Of a stretch of DNA of 64,000 nucleotides, positions 21,348 to 31,035 are shown in pieces. Numbering within the stretch: position 1 is the stretch's first letter; the number at the start of each line of letters is the position of its first letter. The translations under genes and the position numbers were made by a program. A model generated the notes under the pieces. That model worked only from the letters and a program-made list of their open reading frames with translations, was not told the origin of the DNA and did no database searches. The DNA is from Shewanella polaris (GTDB taxonomy: Bacteria > Pseudomonadota > Gammaproteobacteria > Enterobacterales > Shewanellaceae). The stretch is taken from positions 3,410,001 through 3,474,000 of the forward strand of contig NZ_CP041036.1 in NCBI RefSeq assembly GCF_006385555.1, read 5' to 3'.

Positions 21348-21369
21348 AACGGTATCCGAAGATACCGTT
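21348..21369 (-). terminator. UUCG-capped hairpin between nusB and thiL
   Basis: On the minus strand AACGGTATC and GATACCGTT form a 9-base-pair stem closed by a C(TTCG)G tetraloop, one of the most stable RNA loops, followed by TTTTC. It stands 7 bases after the nusB stop. It may be a partial terminator or a stability element that reduces thiL-pgpA expression relative to nusB. Confidence 0.6.
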
Positions 21370-21375
21370 CTGGTG

Positions 21376-21780
21376 TTACTTATGTTTTACTAACTTATCA
21401 AGCATGCCGTTAACAAACTTATGACTATCTTCAGCACCAAAGGCTTTTGCTAACTCAATACCTTCGTTAATGGCCACTTTAAATGGCACATCTTTGCGGA
21501 AGGTTAACTCGTAAGTGGCCAAACGCACAATGGCTTTTTCTACTGGTGACACTTCTTCAAAATTACGGTCAAGATGTGGTTTTAACAACTCATCAATCTG
21601 CGCAGTTTTTGATGCTACACCCGTTAGCAATTCACGAAAATAAGCCACATCAACACCGTCAGTGTTTTGTTCTGTTAAAAACTCATGTTCTACGTCAGCA
21701 ACATTATTTTTACTTAACTGCCATGAATAAATGGCTTGAACGGCTAAACGGCGGGCCTTACGGCGCTCTGAAGGTTTCAT
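21376..21780 (-). CDS. nusB: Transcription antitermination factor NusB
   Basis: NusB binds BoxA RNA with S10 (NusE) during rRNA antitermination. The protein starts [21 protein letters not shown], with the arginine-rich RNA-binding face, and ends with [27 protein letters not shown], the family signature. It has 134 residues, the normal length. It follows ribH by 14 bases, the standard ribH-nusB pairing. Confidence 0.97.
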   Translation of the reverse strand: MKPSERRKARRLAVQAIYSWQLSKNNVADVEHEFLTEQNTDGVDVAYFRELLTGVASKTAQIDELLKPHLDRNFEEVSPVEKAIVRLATYELTFRKDVPFKVAINEGIELAKAFGAEDSHKFVNGMLDKLVKHK

Positions 21781-21794
21781 ACTTTTCCTACTAT

Positions 21795-22271
21795 TTACAG
21801 CTGTTGTTCTAATTGTTGCAGTACATTAACCATTTCAAGCAAACTAAGGGCTGCTTCGCCACCTTTGTTACCTGCTTTAGTACCTGAACGTTCAATAGCT
21901 TGCTCAATGGTATCTGTAGTTAATACACCAAACGCAACAGGAAGATCATACTCTAATGCAACTTGTGCAAGACCTTTGTTACATTCACCAGCAACAAAAT
22001 CAAAATGAGGTGTGCCGCCACGAATGACAGCGCCTAATGCTATGATTCCGTCAAACTTTCCACTTGCCGCAACACGTTTAGCGGCAAGGGGTAATTCAAC
22101 TGCACCAGGTACTCGAACAACGGTAATGTTGTCGTCGCTGACCTGGCCGAAACGCTTTAATGTGTCTATTGCACCATCAAGCAGACTTTCAACTAAAAAA
22201 CTATTGAATCGCGATATTACGATCGCCACTTTGGCATTTTTCGCTTCGATATTACCTTGAACTATGTTCAT
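21795..22271 (-). CDS. ribH: 6,7-dimethyl-8-ribityllumazine synthase
   Basis: RibH condenses 3,4-dihydroxybutanone phosphate with the ribitylaminopyrimidine, the second-last step of riboflavin synthesis. The substrate loop [19 protein letters not shown] near residue 22, [12 protein letters not shown] near residue 54, [15 protein letters not shown] near residue 80 with the catalytic His, and ALSLLEM near the end are all present. It has 158 residues, typical of the 60-mer-forming class. It lies between ribBX and nusB. Confidence 0.97.
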   Translation of the reverse strand: MNIVQGNIEAKNAKVAIVISRFNSFLVESLLDGAIDTLKRFGQVSDDNITVVRVPGAVELPLAAKRVAASGKFDGIIALGAVIRGGTPHFDFVAGECNKGLAQVALEYDLPVAFGVLTTDTIEQAIERSGTKAGNKGGEAALSLLEMVNVLQQLEQQL

Positions 22272-22394
22272 TCTATCTTACCTAAATTAGCTAAAGCACC
22301 CAGCTCGGGGCAAAAAGAGGCGCTATGATATCACAGCCGTTAGTCCTGAGCTCTATGCAATTAATGAAATTGTTAAATTTACCATCAGCCAATA

Positions 22395-23498
22395 TTATTC
22401 GGCGATATAATCGGTCACTTCCAAACCAAAACCTGACAATGAATGGTAACGTTTTGGTGAACTTAATAGACGCATACTGGTGACACCTAAACTTGCCAAA
22501 ATTTGCGATCCTACTCCCACACGGCGTGAAGTTCCCTGCCATTGAGCTGGCGCGGGTGATTGACCATTGTCCTCGGCTTCAAATGCTTTGACTTTAGCTA
22601 GAACGTCACTGGTATTTTCGTCATTACCAAGTAACACTAAAACACCACCTTCAGCTGCAATGAGCTCCATGGCTTTTTCTAATGACCAACTACGCTTTTG
22701 GTCGCGTTCTGAATGCAGTAAATCATTAAAGGTATTCTGTAAATGTACCCGCACTAAACAATTTGGCTTCACTTCATCTTTAACTAAGGCATAGTGCAGT
22801 TGATTATCAATAGTGTCTCTAAACGTCACCATAGTAAATTCACCAAAACGGGTAGGCAACTTACATTGAGCTTCACGCACAACAGTGGTTTCATTAGTAT
22901 TACGGTATTCAATTAGGTCTGCAATTGTGCCCATTTTAATGCCATGTTTTTCACTAAACTTGGCTAAATCTGGGTGACGGGCCATGGTGCCATCTTCATT
23001 TAAAATTTCAACAATCGCTGCGGAAGGTTCACATCCCGCTAAGCGAGCTAAATCGCAACCCGCTTCTGTATGGCCTGCTCGAGTTAATACTCCGCCTTCT
23101 TGTGCCATCAATGGGAATATATGACCTGGTTGGACTAAATCTGCAGCCTTAGCATCTTTAGCCACTGCAGCTAGTATCGTCACAGCACGATCATGGGCTG
23201 AAATCCCGGTTGTAACACCCGTTGCCGCCTCTATAGATACTGTAAAGTTGGTTGTAAACTGGGCATTATTGTTAGTAACCATTAAAGGTAAATTAAGTTG
23301 CTGACAACGTTCTTTGGTCAACGTTTGGCAAATTAATCCTCGGCCATAAGTTGCCATAAAGTTGATTGCTTCTGGCGTCACTTTTTCAGCGGCCATGATT
23401 AAATCACCTTCATTCTCTCTGTCTTCATCATCCATCAAGATAACCATTTTACCTTGACGAATATCTTCAATGATTTCTTCTATGCTATGTAACGCCAT
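22395..23498 (-). CDS. ribBX: 3,4-dihydroxy-2-butanone 4-phosphate synthase with degenerate RibA-like domain (RibBX type)
   Basis: Residues 1-200 form a complete RibB domain that makes 3,4-dihydroxybutanone phosphate from ribulose 5-phosphate: [20 protein letters not shown] binds the metal and substrate, and THAEAGCDL-like residues appear as [14 protein letters not shown]. Residues ~210-367 resemble GTP cyclohydrolase II ([18 protein letters not shown]) but lack the three zinc cysteines (C-x10-C-x-C) found in RibA and the GTP-binding arginines, so this half should be inactive as a cyclohydrolase. Such hybrids are known in proteobacteria as RibBX. A separate ribA must exist elsewhere. The gene lies in the ribD-ribE-ribBX-ribH run, after a 100-base gap. 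Confidence 0.93.
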   Translation of the reverse strand: MALHSIEEIIEDIRQGKMVILMDDEDRENEGDLIMAAEKVTPEAINFMATYGRGLICQTLTKERCQQLNLPLMVTNNNAQFTTNFTVSIEAATGVTTGISAHDRAVTILAAVAKDAKAADLVQPGHIFPLMAQEGGVLTRAGHTEAGCDLARLAGCEPSAAIVEILNEDGTMARHPDLAKFSEKHGIKMGTIADLIEYRNTNETTVVREAQCKLPTRFGEFTMVTFRDTIDNQLHYALVKDEVKPNCLVRVHLQNTFNDLLHSERDQKRSWSLEKAMELIAAEGGVLVLLGNDENTSDVLAKVKAFEAEDNGQSPAPAQWQGTSRRVGVGSQILASLGVTSMRLLSSPKRYHSLSGFGLEVTDYIAE

Positions 23499-23598
23499 TG
23501 TCAGACCTTTATTAATTTAGTTATTGATTTAATCTTGAGGTATTAAATCTATTGGTAATATTTTTTTGTTTGGGCACAAATATTATTTACTGTGGTCG

Positions 23599-24258
23599 TT
23601 AACGCAAAAAACCTGACTTAGCGAGCAGTTCCATTGTCACACCAGATGTAGGCGGTGTATGCTCTGCTTGAGGCTGCATTAAACGTTCTAAATAACGAGC
23701 AATCAAATCGACTTCAATATTGACACTATCACCGACTTTTAGATCCACCAGCGTAGTTTCACCCGCAGTGTGAGGCACTATGGTTAACCTGAAACGTGCT
23801 CCATCAACTTCATTAACAGTTAAACTAACGCCATCAATTGTAATCGACCCTTTATGTGCGATATATCGTTGTAATGAAACTGGAGCCACTAACCAAAATT
23901 CTATTGCCTTGCCTCGATAAGCACATTGCTCAACCTTAGCAATCCCATCAACATGGCCGCTGACCATATGTCCGCCCAACCTTGTGGTGGCTGACACCGC
24001 TTTTTCAAGATTTACCTTTTGGCCAACTTGATAATGACTGAAACCAGTTAATCCAACCGTTTCGGCCGAAATATCTGCAACATAGCCATCAACCAACCGT
24101 TCAACTACGGTTAGACACACTCCGTTTGTGGCGATGCTGTCACCTAGCTTTACATCAGCCAAATCTAACTTTCCACTGGCAACGGTTAAACGAATATCGT
24201 TACCTTTGCGATCAATTTTACGTAATGTACCAAGGGCTTCGATTATCCCAGTAAACAT
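23599..24258 (-). CDS. ribE: Riboflavin synthase alpha chain
   Basis: RibE (RibC in some naming schemes) dismutates two lumazine molecules to riboflavin. Start MFTGIIEALGTLRKID is characteristic; two homologous lumazine-binding repeats follow, each with an xGxSxxxNGVCLTV-type segment (GDSIATNGVCLTVVE near residue 40 and KGSITIDGVSLTVNEV near residue 135) and the GGHMVSGHVDGIA loop near residue 97. It has 219 residues. It is 64 bases after ribD in the riboflavin operon. Confidence 0.97.
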   Translation of the reverse strand: MFTGIIEALGTLRKIDRKGNDIRLTVASGKLDLADVKLGDSIATNGVCLTVVERLVDGYVADISAETVGLTGFSHYQVGQKVNLEKAVSATTRLGGHMVSGHVDGIAKVEQCAYRGKAIEFWLVAPVSLQRYIAHKGSITIDGVSLTVNEVDGARFRLTIVPHTAGETTLVDLKVGDSVNIEVDLIARYLERLMQPQAEHTPPTSGVTMELLAKSGFLR

Positions 24259-24322
24259 AATGACTCACTTTTTGCTTTTAAACTTTGCTATTGCTCAGGT
24301 TTTAGGCTTCACAACTCGCACA

Positions 24323-25468
24323 TTAATATGGTTGATTATATCTGAGGATATATCGCTTATCTTGTCCAACGTTGCGCTCATCAATTAAGTGCAATGCAGG
24401 AATTTGCTCCATTGCATTATAATCAGGTAACTGCAACATATTCCGTCCATGGCTGCCTAATAGTTTAGGCGCCTGATAAAGTACGATATCGTCAGCTAAG
24501 TTTTGAGCGACAAATGCCCCAGCTAAAGTGGCGCCCGCTTCAACCAATACAGCATTAGCATTTTCACCTAAATACGTTAGCAAGGCTAATAACGGGATTC
24601 TACCTGACGAGTCACACTCTAATACTAAAAAAGACACATGCTCAGGAAATGTCGCTTTAACACTGTCTGCATAATGACGACCAGAAACTAACAATATCGG
24701 ACTTTTAATCGCAAACAACTGTTGAGCTGCAGTTAATCTTGCTCGACTATCGAGCACCACTCTTAAAGGTTGGAATATTTCATCTTTGGTATGATGAGTA
24801 GTTAGTTCACCTAACGCTTCATAGCGAACATTTAAGCTAGGATCATCAACAAGAATGGTTTCAACACCGGTGATTAATGCGCAATGGCTAGCACGATACT
24901 TTTGTACATCTGCTCGTGCAGCTTCACCGGTAATCCACTTTGATACCCCATTAGATAACGCAGTTTTACCGTCTAAACTGGCGGCTATTTTAACCGTAAC
25001 CCAAGGAAGTCCTGTCTTCATCCGCTTCATAAAACCAAGGTTAAGCGCATAAGCTTGTTCTGTCAGTAATCCCACATCAACCTGAATATCTGCATCACGA
25101 AGCATGTTAATACCTCTGCCAGACACTTCTGGGTTAGCATCAGTAACAGCAACCACAACTCTAGCTACCTTGGCGTTTATCAAGCCTAAAGCGCAAGGTG
25201 GCGTGCGGCCATAATGACTACAAGGTTCAAGAGTGACATAAGCGGTCGCGCCTTCGGTAGAAAAGCCATTATCAAACGCCATTTGAAGAGCATTGACTTC
25301 GGCATGCCCTTGGCCTGCTCGTTGATGAAAACCTTCACCAATAATCTGTCCATCAGCAACAATCACACATCCCACACAAGGATTGGGCCGAGTGGTATAA
25401 CGTCCCCGCTCTGCCAACATAATGGCACGGCTCATCATTTCAATATCGAAGCTAGACCAGTTAGGCAT
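24323..25468 (-). CDS. ribD: Bifunctional riboflavin deaminase/reductase RibD
   Basis: RibD carries out deamination and then side-chain reduction of the pyrimidine intermediate. The N-terminal deaminase domain shows the zinc motif GHAEVNAL near residue 52 and PCSHYGRTPPCALGLI near residue 82; the C-terminal reductase domain begins PWVTVKIAASLDGKTAL near residue 160 and contains VEAGATLAGAFV near residue 307. It has 381 residues, typical. It follows nrdR, a common pairing (nrdR-ribD) in gammaproteobacteria. Confidence 0.97.
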   Translation of the reverse strand: MPNWSSFDIEMMSRAIMLAERGRYTTRPNPCVGCVIVADGQIIGEGFHQRAGQGHAEVNALQMAFDNGFSTEGATAYVTLEPCSHYGRTPPCALGLINAKVARVVVAVTDANPEVSGRGINMLRDADIQVDVGLLTEQAYALNLGFMKRMKTGLPWVTVKIAASLDGKTALSNGVSKWITGEAARADVQKYRASHCALITGVETILVDDPSLNVRYEALGELTTHHTKDEIFQPLRVVLDSRARLTAAQQLFAIKSPILLVSGRHYADSVKATFPEHVSFLVLECDSSGRIPLLALLTYLGENANAVLVEAGATLAGAFVAQNLADDIVLYQAPKLLGSHGRNMLQLPDYNAMEQIPALHLIDERNVGQDKRYILRYNQPY

Positions 25469-25545
25469 GGTAGGTATCTCTTTTCCGATGCGATGTTATT
25501 TACACGAGTGACACATCACACGATAAACATTGCTTTAATCAGTAA

Positions 25546-25995
25546 TTATTTTTGCAGTTTAGCTATGGCTTCACCAAATTGAGACACATCTTCAAAGGCT
25601 CGGTACACAGACGCAAAGCGAATGTAGGCAACCTTATCAAGGCTCATTAACTGTTCCATCATTAGATTACCAATCATTTCAGAGTTAACTTCACGTTCGC
25701 CAGTGGCTCGCAATGTTGATTTGATTTTGGTGAGAGCTTGCTCTATTTCATCAATTGAGACTGGACGTTTTTCAACTGCCCGCAACATGCCTCCACGCAG
25801 CTTATCTTCATCAAAGGGTTGCCGAGTTCCGTCGCGTTTTATGACGCGAGGCATGACTAATTCAGCGCCTTCAAATGTGGTAAAACGTTCATGGCATTCG
25901 GTACATTCCCGGCGGCGACGGACTTGGTGACCATCTGCCACTAAACGAGAATCTATAACTTTGGTATCGGTCGCGCTACAAAAAGGGCAATGCAT
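25546..25995 (-). CDS. nrdR: Transcriptional repressor NrdR
   Basis: NrdR represses ribonucleotide reductase genes when dATP is high. The N-terminal zinc ribbon is intact ([17 protein letters not shown] ... [16 protein letters not shown], with two CxxC pairs), followed by the ATP-cone domain from residue 47 ([18 protein letters not shown]). The length is 149 residues, the family standard. It heads the riboflavin unit and is separated from glyA upstream by a strong terminator. I did not find an NrdR box in the immediate 5' region. Confidence 0.97.
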   Translation of the reverse strand: MHCPFCSATDTKVIDSRLVADGHQVRRRRECTECHERFTTFEGAELVMPRVIKRDGTRQPFDEDKLRGGMLRAVEKRPVSIDEIEQALTKIKSTLRATGEREVNSEMIGNLMMEQLMSLDKVAYIRFASVYRAFEDVSQFGEAIAKLQK

Positions 25996-26009
25996 TGAAC
26001 CTCCTGCAG

Positions 26010-26042
26010 AAAAAAAATGGCCGCTAACAATTAGCGGCCATT
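26010..26042 (-). terminator. Intrinsic terminator of glyA
   Basis: A 12-base perfect stem (AATGGCCGCTAA with TTAGCGGCCATT, loop of 3) is followed on the minus strand by eight T residues, about 62 bases after the glyA stop codon. Confidence 0.92.
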
Positions 26043-26104
26043 AAAGTTTATCCTATTTGCGACACAAGGTTAACCTAAACCTGTATGCCTATCATCAATA
26101 GCGA

Positions 26105-27358
26105 TTAACCATATACAGGGAATTTAGCACACAAGGCCAATACTTGGCCTTTAACGCGCTCAATAACTGCAGTGTCAGATACATCATCTAAAATATCGCA
26201 AATCCAACCGGTTAATTCTTTTGCTTCAGCTTCTTTAAAGCCGCGACGAGTAATAGCCGGTGAACCAATGCGGATACCAGAAGTAACAAACGGTGAACGC
26301 GGATCGTTTGGCACTGAGTTTTTGTTAACAGTAATGTTTGCATTACCCAATGCAGCATCAGCTTCTTTACCTGTTAAATCACGGCCAATTAAGTCCACCA
26401 ACATTAAATGGTTTTCTGTACCACCAGAGACGATTTTATAACCGCGAGCTAAAAACACTTCAACCATAGCTTTTGCATTTTTAACCACTTGTTGTTGATA
26501 TACTTTAAACTCTGGCTCTAATGCCTCTTTAAATGCAACCGCTTTACCCGCGATAACATGCATTAACGGGCCGCCTTGGCCACCTGGGAATACCGCAGAG
26601 TTAAGTTTTTTGTATAACACTTCGTCATCGGCTGCAGAAATAATAATCCCGCCGCGTGGGCCAGCTAATGTTTTATGTGTTGTAGACGTAACGACATGGG
26701 CATGTGGGACTGGTGTTGGATAAACACCAGCAGCAATTAAGCCTGCAACGTGGGCCATATCAACAAATAAGTACGCACCAATTTTATCAGCAATTTCGCG
26801 CATTTTAGCCCAATCAACTATTCCTGAAAACGCTGAGAAACCGCCGATCATCATCTTAGGCTTATGCTCAATTGCTAAGCGTTCCATTTCGTTATAGTCA
26901 ATTTTGCCAGACTCATCGATACCGTAAGGAATAATGTTATAAAGTTTGCCAGAGAAGTTAACTGGAGAACCGTGAGTTAAATGACCACCATGAGCCAAGT
27001 TCATCCCTAAAACGGTATCACCTGGTTGCAATAGCGCCATGAAGACAGCGCTGTTTGCTTGTGAGCCTGAATGAGGCTGCACATTGGCGTAAGTTGCACC
27101 AAATAATTCTTTTGCACGTTCAATCGCTAATGTTTCAACCACATCAACGAATTCACACCCACCATAGTAACGCTTACCTGGATAACCTTCGGCATACTTG
27201 TTGGTTAACTGAGAACCTTGCGCTTCCATCACACGTGGACTGGTATAGTTTTCAGACGCGATCAATTCGATGTGTTCTTCTTGACGACAAGTTTCGTCTT
27301 CAATGGCTTTAAATAATTCTGGATCATAATCCGCAATATTCATCGCTTTCTTCAACAT
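26105..27358 (-). CDS. glyA: Serine hydroxymethyltransferase
   Basis: GlyA interconverts serine and glycine with tetrahydrofolate and supplies one-carbon units. The PLP lysine lies in [17 protein letters not shown] near residue 230; [20 protein letters not shown] near residue 30 and [15 protein letters not shown] near residue 60 are family hallmarks. It has 417 residues. The start [12 protein letters not shown] is the usual one in Shewanella-type proteins. The 261-base gap to the divergent ettA should hold both promoters; no convincing PurR or MetR site was found. Confidence 0.98.
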   Translation of the reverse strand: MLKKAMNIADYDPELFKAIEDETCRQEEHIELIASENYTSPRVMEAQGSQLTNKYAEGYPGKRYYGGCEFVDVVETLAIERAKELFGATYANVQPHSGSQANSAVFMALLQPGDTVLGMNLAHGGHLTHGSPVNFSGKLYNIIPYGIDESGKIDYNEMERLAIEHKPKMMIGGFSAFSGIVDWAKMREIADKIGAYLFVDMAHVAGLIAAGVYPTPVPHAHVVTSTTHKTLAGPRGGIIISAADDEVLYKKLNSAVFPGGQGGPLMHVIAGKAVAFKEALEPEFKVYQQQVVKNAKAMVEVFLARGYKIVSGGTENHLMLVDLIGRDLTGKEADAALGNANITVNKNSVPNDPRSPFVTSGIRIGSPAITRRGFKEAEAKELTGWICDILDDVSDTAVIERVKGQVLALCAKFPVYG

Positions 27359-27553
27359 GGTAGCTCCAACATCATTATCTATATAGTAGGGTTGCGCGGT
27401 ATTCTACCCTGCAACGATAATGATTTACAGTAGAAACAACATGAAATTCACTGTGTTCTTAATACAAAACGATTCATGTTTAAGCGACAAATCAATCTAA
27501 TTAAGCAGCTTGTTTAAGCTTAAAAACACCCAAAATTAAATCATACAATTGCT

Positions 27554-27583
27554 TGTTGAGTTCAGCTCATAATGCAGTAGAAT
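27554..27583 (+). promoter_or_regulatory. Candidate sigma-70 promoter of ettA
   Basis: TTGAGT at 27556-27561 and TAGAAT at 27578-27583 are 16 bases apart, an acceptable spacing, and lie 37 bases ahead of the ettA start codon. TTGTTG at 27554 with an 18-base spacer is an alternative -35. Confidence 0.45.
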
Positions 27584-27619
27584 TATCTTCATCTTTGTTG
27601 ACAATTAGACAGTATCATT

Positions 27620-29287
27620 ATGGCTCAATTTGTATACAGCATGCTTAGAGTGGGTAAGATTGTCCCGCCTAAAAAGCAAATATTAAAAGACATTTCTCTA
27701 AGTTTCTTTCCCGGCGCAAAAATTGGTGTACTCGGATTAAACGGTTCAGGTAAATCAACTCTACTGCGCATTATGGCGGGTATCGATACCGAAATAGAAG
27801 GTGAAGCAAGGCCGATGCCCGGTCTAAAAATTGGTTATTTACCGCAAGAACCTCGCTTAAACGAACAACAAACCGTTCGCGAAGCTGTTGAAGAGGCATT
27901 AAGCGAAGCCAAAAATGCATTAATACGCTTAGATGAAGTTTATACTGCTTATGCAGAGCCAGATGCAGACTTCGATGCCCTAGCTAAAGAGCAAGGCGAA
28001 TTAGAAGCTATTATTCAATCTCAAGATGCCCATAACCTTGATCATATTCTTGAACGAGCGGCAAACGCATTACGTCTACCAGATTGGGATGAAAAAATTG
28101 CAGTGCTCTCAGGTGGTGAACGTCGCCGTGTAGCCATTTGTCGCCTGTTACTTGAAAAACCAGAGATGCTGTTACTTGACGAACCAACCAACCATTTGGA
28201 TGCTGAATCAGTGGCATGGTTAGAGCACTTCTTACAAGAATATAACGGTACCGTAGTGGCCATTACCCATGACCGCTACTTCTTAGATAATGCCGCAGGT
28301 TGGATTTTAGAACTCGACCGTGGTGAAGGTATTCCATGGGAAGGTAACTACTCTTCATGGCTTGAGCAAAAAAATGCCCGTTTACAGCAAGAATCTTCAA
28401 CTGAAAGTGCTCGTCAAAAAACCATTGCAAAAGAATTAGAATGGGTGCGCCAAGGTGCTAAAGGTCGTCAGTCTAAAGGCAAGGCCCGTATGGCTCGCTT
28501 TGAAGAATTGAACACTAACGATTATCAAAAGCGTAACGAAACCAATGAATTGTTTATTCCACCAGGACCTCGCTTAGGCGACAAAGTTATTGAAGTGACT
28601 AATTTAACCAAGTCATATGGTGACCGCGTTCTGATTGATGATTTGACATTCACGGTTCCTAAGGGGGCTATCGTCGGCATTATTGGTGCTAATGGTGCAG
28701 GTAAATCAACCTTATTCAAAATGATCTCAGGCGAAGAACAACCAGACAGTGGCTCTATTTCTGTCGGTGATTCGGTTCAAATTGCGTCAGTTGATCAGTT
28801 CCGTGACTCAATGAATGATAAAAATACCGTGTGGCAAGAGATTTCTGGCGGCCAAGATATTATGCGCATCAACAACACTGAAATTTCTAGCCGTGCTTAC
28901 GTAGGCCGCTTTAACTTCCGTGGTGGCGATCAGCAAAAAATAATTGGTTCATTATCGGGTGGTGAGCGTAACCGAGTCCACTTAGCCAAATTATTACAAG
29001 CCGGTGGCAACGTATTATTACTCGACGAACCAACCAATGATCTAGATGTAGAAACACTGCGTGCACTAGAAGAAGCGTTATTAGAGTTTCCTGGTTGTGC
29101 AATGGTTATTTCCCATGACCGTTGGTTCCTAGACCGTATTGCGACTCACATTCTTGATTACCGTGACGAAGGTAAAGTGAGTTTCTATGAAGGAAACTAT
29201 ACTGAATATTCTAACTGGCTAAAAGAGACTTTAGGAACAGATATAATGGAACCGCATAGGTTAAAATATAAGCGTTTAAATAAGTAA
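27620..29287 (+). CDS. ettA: Energy-dependent translational throttle protein EttA (ABC-F)
   Basis: EttA is a soluble ABC-F ATPase that binds the ribosomal E site and gates entry into elongation when the ATP/ADP ratio falls. Two ABC domains are visible: Walker A GLNGSGKST near residue 39 and GANGAGKST near residue 355; signatures LSGGERRRVA and LSGGERNRVH; Walker B LLLDEPTNHLD and LLLDEPTNDLD. The 555-residue length and the arm/linker (SSWLEQKNARLQQE...GRQSKGKARMARFEEL) match EttA rather than Uup or other ABC-F members. It stands alone, followed by a terminator. Confidence 0.96.
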   Translation: MAQFVYSMLRVGKIVPPKKQILKDISLSFFPGAKIGVLGLNGSGKSTLLRIMAGIDTEIEGEARPMPGLKIGYLPQEPRLNEQQTVREAVEEALSEAKNALIRLDEVYTAYAEPDADFDALAKEQGELEAIIQSQDAHNLDHILERAANALRLPDWDEKIAVLSGGERRRVAICRLLLEKPEMLLLDEPTNHLDAESVAWLEHFLQEYNGTVVAITHDRYFLDNAAGWILELDRGEGIPWEGNYSSWLEQKNARLQQESSTESARQKTIAKELEWVRQGAKGRQSKGKARMARFEELNTNDYQKRNETNELFIPPGPRLGDKVIEVTNLTKSYGDRVLIDDLTFTVPKGAIVGIIGANGAGKSTLFKMISGEEQPDSGSISVGDSVQIASVDQFRDSMNDKNTVWQEISGGQDIMRINNTEISSRAYVGRFNFRGGDQQKIIGSLSGGERNRVHLAKLLQAGGNVLLLDEPTNDLDVETLRALEEALLEFPGCAMVISHDRWFLDRIATHILDYRDEGKVSFYEGNYTEYSNWLKETLGTDIMEPHRLKYKRLNK

Positions 29288-29316
29288 TTATTATAAAACC
29301 AAATATATTATAGAAT

Positions 29317-29347
29317 AAAGCGGAGCCTCAGTGCTCCGCTTTATTAT
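29317..29347 (+). terminator. Intrinsic terminator of ettA
   Basis: AAAGCGGAGC (29317-29326) and GCTCCGCTTT (29333-29342) form a perfect 10-base stem with a 6-base loop, followed by ATTATTT, 30 bases after the stop codon. Confidence 0.85.
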
Positions 29348-29442
29348 TTAACCGTATTTGAGAGGTTATAATTAATACTGTTCAATTGAGATAGTAACTC
29401 AAAAATTTGTGAATTTATTGTGAGCAATGCACGACAATCTGT

Positions 29443-29471
29443 TTGTAAAGCTAAAATAACTTCAGTATTAT
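29443..29471 (+). promoter_or_regulatory. Candidate promoter of the 14-residue-repeat protein gene
   Basis: TTGTAA (29443-29448) and TATTAT (29466-29471) are separated by exactly 17 bases, about 100 bases before the GTG start at 29572. Confidence 0.5.
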
Positions 29472-29571
29472 AAAATATTAACGGATTATGTTACTCTTTG
29501 CTGATTATGCTCAGCGTATTACAGAGTGTTGATGGTTCCAGCTTGTAGAGAAATTTAATGGAGATACCAGT

Positions 29572-30915
29572 GTGATATACGGTTCAATTAGCCTTGCTTT
29601 ATTGTGCTTATACGCAAGCAACTCATTTGCGGCACTCGAAATTATTACCACGTCAGAAAAGCTGGCTCTTCCGACATCCGAAGTCATTACTACGTCAGAA
29701 AAACCGACTATTCCGGCCCTTGAAGCCATTGCCACGTCAGAAGAACCAGTTATTCCGGCTCTTGAAGTCATTACCGCGTTAGAAAAGCAAACTTTCGATA
29801 CAATTGAACAACAATATAATATTGATACTCTGCTAATCACGGTGAACGACAGATTTTCACAGCTCAATAAAAAAGCTTACGACATAGAAGGTCTGAAAAA
29901 ATCAATTATTTCAGAGCAACAACGTTATGATGAGCTTATTGCCGAATTACCTAAAATTATTCGTGCAAAATCGAATATTGCCGAAACATATAAGCAAATA
30001 GAAGCGTCTATTTATTCTGTCGATAAATTAACTCAAGAAGCAGAAGATGATATTAAACGTCTTCAAACTGAAAAAGTAGAAATCTTAGCTGAATATGAAG
30101 CCATAAATAAAAAGCGTGCCGATAAAAGTCAACAATTATTTAAACTCAAAACAGAAATAACTAACCGTTTACTTGCTGATTTATCAAAACCAGACAGTAC
30201 ATTCCCAGTGAATATAAATGGCGCAACTGAATGTTCAAAATATCAATCGATTGCTGATTGTTTGAAAGAATCTAAAAGTAGCATTTTATCGAATACTCGT
30301 AATGAATCTCCATTTTTAAATGAAAAAAGTGTTTTATTATCATACGAAGTTCTTGACGCCAACATGAACATGAAAGGTGACTTACATTATAAAGTTGCAA
30401 TGCAATTTAAGCCTTCTTATAACAATAAAATCGATGCTAGGTTGAATGAAGAACTAGGCCTAAAATCAGCGATGGTGACATTAAACAGTGACGTACCAGC
30501 AGATTGGTACATAAATGGTGTAAAAATTGGCACCGGTAAAAAACTATCCCATGAGATTCCACTCGGTAAACACGGTATTTTAGCTTCTTATCAAAATCAA
30601 GATAAATCCAGTGTAGAAACAATTGAAGCGAGTGGGGTTTTTAATTACAACTTTAATCACTTGATACCGACTAAAACTAGTAAAGCAGTCACAACAGAAG
30701 CCCCAAAAGTCGAACAAAACACAACAACACAACAACCGACAGCTCAAAAAACGAAAACAAAATATTCACTATTTTCAGACCAAGCCAGTTTTGAATTAAA
30801 TGATGAAGATGTTAACAAGTCATCACCAAACAAAAGTATTGGTTATTTTATGGGGTTAACCCCTGTGAATAAAAAACAGACTATTGAAATTACGAACGAA
30901 CCTATCGAAAAATAA
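29572..30915 (+). CDS. Secreted coiled-coil protein with 14-residue repeats, function unknown
   Basis: I do not recognise this 447-residue protein. The N-terminus MIYGSISLALLCLYASNSFA is a signal peptide with cleavage probably before ALE. Residues 23-75 are 3.5 copies of a 14-residue unit (EVITTSEKPTIPAL and variants). Residues ~80-205 are rich in charged helical sequence and predicted coiled coil (KADIEGLKKS..., LTQEAEDDIKRLQTEKVEIL). The C-terminal half contains beta-rich sequence (DWYINGVKIGTGKKLSHEI, PEGA-like in appearance) and a Thr/Gln/Lys-rich low-complexity stretch. Start is GTG after a GGAG site. Codon use is more AT-rich than in neighbouring housekeeping genes. A strong terminator follows, so it is monocistronic. 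Confidence 0.75.
   Translation: MIYGSISLALLCLYASNSFAALEIITTSEKLALPTSEVITTSEKPTIPALEAIATSEEPVIPALEVITALEKQTFDTIEQQYNIDTLLITVNDRFSQLNKKAYDIEGLKKSIISEQQRYDELIAELPKIIRAKSNIAETYKQIEASIYSVDKLTQEAEDDIKRLQTEKVEILAEYEAINKKRADKSQQLFKLKTEITNRLLADLSKPDSTFPVNINGATECSKYQSIADCLKESKSSILSNTRNESPFLNEKSVLLSYEVLDANMNMKGDLHYKVAMQFKPSYNNKIDARLNEELGLKSAMVTLNSDVPADWYINGVKIGTGKKLSHEIPLGKHGILASYQNQDKSSVETIEASGVFNYNFNHLIPTKTSKAVTTEAPKVEQNTTTQQPTAQKTKTKYSLFSDQASFELNDEDVNKSSPNKSIGYFMGLTPVNKKQTIEITNEPIEK
29638..29796 (+). repeat. 42-base tandem repeat inside the secreted protein gene
   Basis: Units begin at 29638, 29680, 29722 and 29764, each 42 bases (14 codons), the last one partial. They keep frame and differ mostly by point changes, several of them non-silent. 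Copy number may vary between strains through slippage or recombination. Confidence 0.9.
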
Positions 30916-30971
30916 AAGTTAAAATAGTCCCATCAGCTTTAACTCACTAATAATTCAGCTGAAATATAAAT

Positions 30972-31003
30972 AAAAGCCATATCAAATGATATGGCTTTTA
31001 TTT
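30972..31003 (+). terminator. Terminator of the repeat-protein gene
   Basis: AAAAGCCATATC (30972-30983) and GATATGGCTTTT (30988-30999) form a perfect 12-base stem around AAAT, followed by ATTT, about 57 bases after the stop codon. Confidence 0.88.
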
Positions 31004-31030
31004 CCCCATTCCTTATGATTAATGGGGAAA
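31001..31030 (+). promoter_or_regulatory. Hairpin masking a possible ribosome binding site ahead of the RND genes
   Basis: TTTCCCCATT (31001-31010) pairs perfectly with AATGGGGAAA (31021-31030) around a 10-base loop. The right arm holds the only GGGGA ribosome-site-like sequence before the ATG at 31036. It begins right at the tail of the preceding terminator. Role inferred only. Confidence 0.4.
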
Positions 31031-31035
31031 TAGAA

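Noticed and set aside
22272..25995. FMN riboswitch in the riboflavin genes
   Set aside because: No conserved FMN aptamer sequence was visible in the gaps at 22272-22394, 23499-23598 or 24259-24322; regulation may sit with another riboflavin locus.
27359..27619. PurR- or MetR-type site in the glyA-ettA gap
   Set aside because: The best PurR-like stretch matched 8 of 16 positions and no TGAA-N5-TTCA MetR box was found.
29511..29867. Antisense open frame of 118 residues across the 42-base repeat
   Set aside because: The repetitive codons of the forward gene make the reverse strand open by periodicity; no ribosome site or homology.
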